Of a DNA stretch of 64,000 nt, positions 58,101-64,000 are shown in pieces. Made by a program: the position numbers and the translations under genes. Under the pieces are notes generated by a model. It ran no database searches, had not been told where the DNA came from, and saw nothing but the letters and a program-made list of their open reading frames with translations. Origin of the DNA: Amorphophallus konjac. Its lineage: Eukaryota; Streptophyta; Magnoliopsida; Alismatales; Araceae. The stretch covers positions 161,964,331 to 162,028,330 of the forward strand of contig CM040118.1 in the NCBI GenBank assembly GCA_022559845.1. Direction: 5' to 3'. The first letter of the stretch is position 1. Every line of letters starts with the position of its first letter.

Positions 58101-59691
58101 GCCGTCGAATTGTAGATAAACGCCCCTGATGAAGGCGTGAATTTGATAATTTACGACTTTGATAAAGTCGCTGTTTTCCTGAGTAGTAATTTTCACTGTT
58201 GCTGATTAACCGTGGGTTTACATTATATAATGTTATGTTGTTAACCGAGGATTTGATATATGTATATATAATAATATAGTTGGCACTATATTTCCACTCC
58301 GTGAATATAGTCCCACGTTTCACGATGTTTTACCGTTTACCCCTCAACTCTCGGTGACATACAAGCTCTCCATTGGACGTTCCGTTCCTTTGGACTAGTG
58401 AGTTAGTCATGGAGACCTCCGTAAGACTCCTCGAGCCTTGGATTCCCTCAAGGCCGACTGAGCTGGTTGTACCATAAAAACCTATTACACAATCTTTGCC
58501 ATGTCACTCTATAGAAACATGGTATACCGGCCCTCATGTTATGCTAAGTGAATATCATGAGAACTTTCTTAATGGGATGAGGATATCATGCCATTAATGT
58601 GCTGTTCTTGTGGACCTCAATTCTATATAAAAAGAGTGACCATCTACACATGGGCACTTATTTGTTGTGGTACCCGGTTAGGGAACCAATTCCACCCAGT
58701 TTATCGACATGTCATGGTTTATATGCTTTGCGTGAATTTTATCGCCAGTATGTCCTTACTCAAGGGCCTTGCCCTTGAATTCCATTAAAATCTTATCTTA
58801 TCATCCTATTAAAGTTTGTTCTTGGAACTCCTTATTGGCTATAAACTATCGTGGATGTCTAGATCTATCGTGAATGCTATGCATATAAGGGCCCGATCTG
58901 GTCCTGGGAGGAGCACCCAAAAGTACTAGTTCCCATGGGAGTTGTAATGATACCGGTGTCTAGCATTGCACCGAAGTACTCTTTCTCTTGATCTAATTGG
59001 CATTCCACACTCTCTCTCTTTCTTGCGTGCGTGACTCGACTTGCGTGACTTTACTAGCGTGGCCCGACACGGGCAAAGTACTTGCGTGAAATAGCCAATA
59101 ATCTATAAAATCTCTCATGAATATCTCTTGTTTAAGGCTCACTTGGATGTTTTGTATGACGTGTTATTGATTAGTTTTACTTGATCAGTTCTTTCTACAT
59201 GCATAGCCTTATTGCATTTACATGTGAAAAAGTGTAATTACTTAAACCCATTGCTAGTTCTTGAGATATAATTTCCTACTGAGCGTTCGCTCACCCAGTT
59301 TATTCCAACATTTTTCAGGTAATCAGGTGGCTAGCGAGACCGAGACTCACATGGGCGGGACAAGTGTGCAAGCGAGCTTTGGAAACTAGTGAACCCGAGT
59401 CTTTTATCTTTCTTGAGTCTAGATAGTATTGTCTAGCAAAGTTAGCTTATCGTCTCTCATTTAGTTATCTTGTCTAAGTATGTTAGTATGTCGTTTTCTT
59501 CCTTTCCATTGTGTTGGAGTTTCTAAGTTGGAAAACAAGTTCTTGTAAGAGATTTATATTACAAATAAATTTTTTATTGTTGTTCAAAATTATTTTAGTC
59601 TTAGGCGATTGCTCTTGATCATTCACGACTGTTTAACTGCCACGTTCCGAGCAAACGACACGTTCCGCTGCTATCGGTTCGGGGCGTGACA
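55193..59691 (+). repeat. 3' LTR of the TR-GAG element
   Basis: It has the same length (4,499 bp) and order as the 5' LTR, with only scattered single-base differences by eye, including in the motif arrays. It ends GGGGCGTGACA before the second TTCAC. Confidence 0.92.
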
Positions 59692-59696
59692 TTCAC

Positions 59697-60689
59697 CATG
59701 CCTTGGGTACTTGCTTTAGCACGTACAAGGACTTTCACCAACTTGTGCTTAAGTTGATTCTAGAGGTTGTTCAAGTTTTGGTATCCCATCTTCTTGTGGC
59801 AATTGAGAAGATTCTCATCATTTTTCATCCTTGCAAGATGTTCCTTTAGTTGATGTAAACTTGACTATGAATGGCCAGCATCATTTAGACTTGGGGAGTG
59901 TACTTTGCATCCAAAAATAAAAATAGATTTGATTTATCAATTATGATTCAGATTTATTAACAATGGCATCAAAAATTATTTTAACAACCAACATCCCCTA
60001 GATAGCTCAAGATGCAATGTATGACTCATGTGTGAACCTAAACATTAAGCTCATATGGTGAATGTGGTTGCTCCCCCTTAGTGTGTGCATGAATGCAAGA
60101 TGTTCAGTAACAATCCAATGCCATATGCAGCCTTTTAAGTAAATGACTCATAGTACCAGGCGGAGAACTTAGATCAAAAGATCACATCACGCATAGTGAT
60201 AGTTTTCAGATAGGCTTAACCTACCCTTCCACATGTCACCATTTGATATACTATGTAATCATGGATGATGAAGGTAGGAGGATTGCTATGCATTATGATA
60301 TGAATCCATAATGTTCAACTTTTGCATGATCAAGTATGAAAGTGTATGCAAACTCAATATATGTAGTGAAATCATACTTTGGTGAATCTTCAAGCTCTTC
60401 TTTAAATAAAGATGCTATATGACAAGTGATATATGCACAAATATGTAAACAACCATGAATTAAATGCATGTACGGACATATGCAAGATTACATGACTACA
60501 TAAGATAAAGTCAGTTAAAATATGACACAATCACTACAGAAGGTAGGAGAGATATCACTTGATCTTTAAGTTCAGTTTTTAATTTTTCTTCCAACCTGAC
60601 TTATGCCACTTGACCCGTGTGCCTTACCTTCTTGATGAAAACAGATTTTATGCTTTACATTCCCAAGGCACACCTGCAAAATAAATTTC
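59697..60689 (-). other. K2 interior downstream of gag
   Basis: About 1 kb of non-coding AT-rich sequence lies between the K2 gag stop and the TR-GAG insertion. No protease or integrase motif is seen where copia pol should begin. Confidence 0.5.
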
Positions 60690-62341
60690 TTATTTGGTCT
60701 TCTTAGGTACCCAAACCATCTTGGATCCTTGTGGGTTAGCATCAACATTTTTGACAATATTCAAATCATCATCTTTCACAAGAAAGCAATCATACTTAAC
60801 ATTTCCAGATTTGCCAAAGTGATGGGGGGAAACATGTGGCATTACAATTTTCTTTCTCATTGGCTCTACTGGTTTGTGTATGTGAGCATGACGTGTTGAG
60901 TGAAAACTCATTTTCTTCATGAGTAACCAGCATTGTGACTTTGCGTGACCTTTTTTATCACAATGATTGCAATGCATGGAAGGTTTTATGGTGAATACTT
61001 TCTTTGCATTTTTCAAACCAGCCTGATTTCTACATGCTCTCAAATCATCATTTTTCATAATGAAACAATTGTGCATCATGTGTCCAAGTTTTCCACAATA
61101 GAGACAAGTAGAATTTCTTTTCTTAGATGCATGGGGTTTTACATGAATGGTTTTAGCATGAACATTTTGGACATCCACACTCTTTTTCAGATTTGGTTGA
61201 GTTCTAGACATGGTGTGTTGCTGGGTGTGAGATGTGGAGGTACTATGTATACATGTGATGTGGACAAATGAGGTATGTAACTTATTTTCAAATTTCTTTT
61301 TCTTAACATGATTATATCACAGTCCTTCTTTTTGAAAATTCACTTTCATTCCCAGCAATTTGTCCAAAATATCTTTGCCATCTACAAATTTAGATAGCGA
61401 ATCATTCAAGTCAAGAATTTCAGATTCAAGAGATGCAACATGCAATTCATAGGAAGCCACCTTATTTTCACACGAATTGACTTGTTCATGTAAGGTAGCA
61501 TTGATGGTTTTATGACTTTCTATTTTTTCAACAAACCATGCACTTTTTCATATTCATCAATATTCATAAATTTTCCTTTTTCAAAATCAAGCAATCTTTC
61601 AGAAATGGTTCTATTCAATTCCTTCAGTTTCTTATTTTCCATTTTAAGATTTTTATCATGAGCAAACTCATTTTGACCATTGTTCATAAGACTTACTCTC
61701 TCTCTCAGCTCTTTGTTTTCATTTCTCAAAGAAGAAATTTGATCTTTGTGAATTTCAATGTCGAACACATGACCATCAATCAATTCCTTCAAGTGTGAGC
61801 ATTCTTTACATGGAGAATCACATTTATTTTGTCCAACATTCTTTTTCAATTTTTTATTTTCAGACTTAACCCTCTCATATTTATCAGCAAGCTCATCATA
61901 TGCAATCAATAACTCCTCATAGCTAAATTCATCTTCATTATCAGAATCAGAATTTACGTTTGAGCTTGATTCAACTTGCTGATCGCTCCCTTGTTCACTC
62001 GTGCCTTCTACAAGGCATCTGTCTTTGTGCTCTTCCGTGATGTCTGCCAATCCATCTAGTATTTCCTTCGCGGATCTGTAATGGGAGACAAAGGGAAAAT
62101 AGTTAGAATCAACTGCAGTAATAAGCAACTTCAAAACCAAGCAATTTTGATCATGTTTGTGTTTTTGATTTTCAGTCCAGACATTTTTGTCTTTAGGCAA
62201 TTCATGAGGACCATGTGAAATAAGCTTCCATAGCTTAAGGTCATATGAATTGACTAGACTAAACATTCTATCTAACCACAAATCAAGGTTACAGCCATCA
62301 AACACTGGTGGAGAAGTCAAAGTGTACATCATGGTACTCAT
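60690..62341 (-). pseudogene. gag: K2 gag, broken into segments
   Basis: The first segment, 62341-61520, starts MSTMMYTLTSPPVFDGCNLDLWLDRM, the PPxFDGxN-W start of copia Gag. It is followed by an Asp/Glu/Ser-rich hinge and a long Lys/Glu/Leu coiled coil. The coil continues in a shifted frame (about 61515-61322) and ends KVNFQKEGL, as in K1. The last segment, 61211-60690, has two good knuckles, CLYCGKLGHMMHNC and CNHCDKKGHAKSQC, a third degenerate one (HHFGKSGNVKYDC) and a terminal VWVPK that normally precedes protease in this lineage. The capsid region looks shortened: the hinge follows KEILDGLADITEEH sooner than in K1. A frameshift near 61515 and a stop near 61320 make it a pseudogene. Confidence 0.8.
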
Positions 62342-62387
62342 TGATCCGGATCACTCTAGATCGTTAGATCTATGAAATTAGAGCCTT

Positions 62388-62400
62388 AGCTCTGATAGCA
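62388..62400 (-). other. Primer binding site of K2
   Basis: On the minus strand TGCTATCAGAGC follows the LTR end ...GACCCAACA by two or three bases. It differs at one base from the TGGTATCAGAGC of the other elements. Confidence 0.65.
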
Positions 62401-62402
62401 AT

Positions 62403-64000
62403 TGTTGGGTCCCACGATCAATGACACCCAAGAGGGGGGTGAATTGGGTGATTACAAATTTTAAGGAAACTCTTTCCCTTTTAACAAGTGTAATGAAACA
62501 ATAATTAAAACATCAAATCTGTTGAACTGGCAAGTTAGATTACAACCTACACTAACCCCCACACTAGAAGACAAGATGAATGCTGCGTGGTGGAGTAAAC
62601 TCCTTACAACAAGATTAAGGAAGTTTGATTAAGCCAAGAAATAGATTCTCTCAATCTCACCATTCCCACACGATCATATAAAAGGATTCAACAATCAAAG
62701 CAAGCCAACGCGCAAAGCAAACCACAATGCACAGGGATTTTAAGGTGGTTCGGGACCATGACGGGCTCCCTACGTCCACCCCTCACCAAACTAGGTGAGG
62801 CTTCACTCGGGGATAAATCCCCAAACGGAGACGACACTCCAACCACACACGCAGGACGACGCCTGCACACACACACGGGGACGCGCCCCATTACACACAC
62901 ACACACGGAGATGATGTCTCCAACACGATCCGACAACTAGATCCACCAACACACACACGCTGCCATAAGTGCAGCAATCCACACACTAAGAACGACGAGA
63001 CACACACACACACGTAGATCTAGTAAGATCCACGCACCCACACATGAATCAAACGTGACACACACACACGACCATGGATCCAGACGATCCACACACACAC
63101 AAATGCTTAGAGTTTATGAGAAATAGAAATATGACACTCAAAGCATGATGACAGTGAGTCTTAGTTTAGAAATCCCCTGATTTGGCTTCTCTTTGAATCT
63201 ATGCTGCTGATTTAGAACGTAGCTTCAATCTTCACTTAATCGAAGCTTCTGTCTGTGCTTGCTTGGCTCTTCTTCTTTCTAGTTTGCTTGGCTTTCTCTT
63301 CTTGGGAGGAGGTTGGCTTTACATCTTTCTTGAATCACCTTGGAGATAGATGAACGATCTTTGCTCAAATGACGTGATGGCTTGATTCTCCACGTAGCTT
63401 CCAGTTGGGGATTGATTGGAGACTTGTATGCTACTTCTTCCCTTCACATTACGCTCAAAACAGGGTGGAAGAAGTCCTAGAGCTGCTACCTGTGACCTGC
63501 ACACACAAGGGTTAGAAGAAAAATGATTTTCAGATCTCACTTAGTTTCTCCTTAGGGTTTTCAACCCAATAAGATGTATATATGTGTTTAGGACGGTCAA
63601 GAGACAGCTTGGGGACCAGATCCACACATCATGGAGCGATTTGGGGCATTTGGACAGGAGTTGGAAGACTTTTGGTGCGCATTCACGAAGGTCGTATTTG
63701 ACGGTGCCACCCCGGATCGGAAAGGGTCGACCCTTGGGGTCGACCCTCGAAGAGGGTAAAAGGTTGCCAAAAACAATGGGTCGACCCTTGGGGTCGACCC
63801 TTGTGCCAGCCCATTCTATTTGGAAAATTTATTTTCAGGGGTCGACCCTTTCAGAGGGGTCGACCCCAGGGGTCGACCCTTTTGCACTGGGTGCACAAAT
63901 ATGTCAAAAATAGACTTTCTGCCTTTAGGGGTCGACCCATGCCAGAATGGGTTAGAAAAACACTTCAAACCTCCATGAATCCAAGGGAATAAAAGTGATT
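62403..64000 (-). repeat. 5' LTR of K2 (partial, cut by the window edge)
   Basis: It is homologous to 44716 onward, including the CA-rich block and the GGGTCGACCC array (63720-63940). Compared with the other copy, the first part of the array differs: an extra GGGTCGACCCTTGGGGTCGA pair is present near 63724, and one pair near 63930 is missing. Confidence 0.85.

Larger units (their letters stand above)
49749..59691 (+). mobile_element. Gypsy TR-GAG element with giant LTRs
   Basis: The ends TGTAACGCCCGG (49749) and ...GGGGCGTGACA (59691) are flanked by TTCAC at 49744-49748 and 59692-59696. The LTRs are 4,499 bp each and nearly identical. The interior is only 945 bp and holds a primer site, one Gag-like frame and a polypurine tract. 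Elements of this plan (terminal repeats plus GAG only) are known as TR-GAGs and depend on other elements for pol. The TGTAACGCCC ends, the tRNA-Met site and the double zinc knuckle point to Ty3/gypsy. It is intact in structure and young by LTR similarity. Confidence 0.92.
44716..64000 (-). mobile_element. Copia element K2 (gag-only, SIRE-like), right end outside the window
   Basis: LTR copies lie at 44716-47107 and from 62403 to the window edge. The primer site and gag are at the right and a polypurine tract is at the left, so the element reads on the minus strand. Without the nested element (49749-59691) its interior is about 5.3 kb. Gag with zinc knuckles is present, but no protease, integrase, reverse transcriptase or RNase H is visible. 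It would depend on a related autonomous element such as an intact K1-like copy. AAGGT (44711-44715) would be one target duplication copy. Confidence 0.8.

Overview
This window is plant nuclear DNA, almost certainly from an angiosperm with a repeat-rich genome. The evidence is Ty1/copia and Ty3/gypsy retrotransposons with tRNA-Met-type primer sites, an Ogre/Tat-like gypsy pol, plant mobile domain (PMD) and DUF7745 genes with short introns, a hAT-type non-autonomous transposon and TATA-bearing LTRs. I find no ordinary host gene, tRNA, rRNA or CRISPR array. I cannot name the species.

Layout. (1) 1-769: unassigned flank. (2) 770-3925: minus-strand 3' end of a Tat-like gypsy element (E_B). Its LTR (770-2885) carries a hAT-like insertion (1350-2146, 8-bp target duplication). 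(3) 3926-39793: a second, very large minus-strand Tat/Ogre-like element (E_A). Its 3' LTR is 3926-5355 and its decayed pol is at 32447-39793. Between them lie two intron-containing genes in antisense (plus) orientation: a seven-exon PMD gene (6813-9924) and a DUF7745 gene (10640-19830).

E_A has been split repeatedly. A solo gypsy LTR D (11165-18912, TSD CAGTT) sits inside the DUF7745 reading frame and itself contains a solo Tat-like LTR C (14152-18064, TSD CGCGG). A complete copia element K1 (20465-31400) lies between DUF7745 and pol. A solo copia LTR (36118-39216, TSD TAATG) splits pol. (4) 39794-41211: a plus-strand LTR of the E_A family, cut by the left part of copia element K3 (41212-44715). 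(5) 44716-64000: minus-strand copia element K2, which has gag but no visible pol and runs off the right edge. It is invaded by a complete gypsy element (49749-59691, TSD TTCAC) with two 4,499-bp LTRs around a 945-bp interior that encodes only a Gag zinc-knuckle protein (TR-GAG type).

The most unusual signal is shared architecture outside the genes. Nearly every LTR family here carries its own array of short, mostly palindromic modules, often upstream of the LTR TATA box: GGTC..GACC in E_A, GACGCC/GTCGT hairpins in the TR-GAG element, GAAGAC/GGCGCC in LTR D, CCCGGCGC in LTR C, and GGGTCGACCC in K2. One 11-mer family (AAGTC-NN-TRCA) occurs as large arrays in both copia LTRs and the gypsy TR-GAG LTR. 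K3 carries hairpins with a constant core and covarying stems. Product names are by eye from motifs; no database search was possible.
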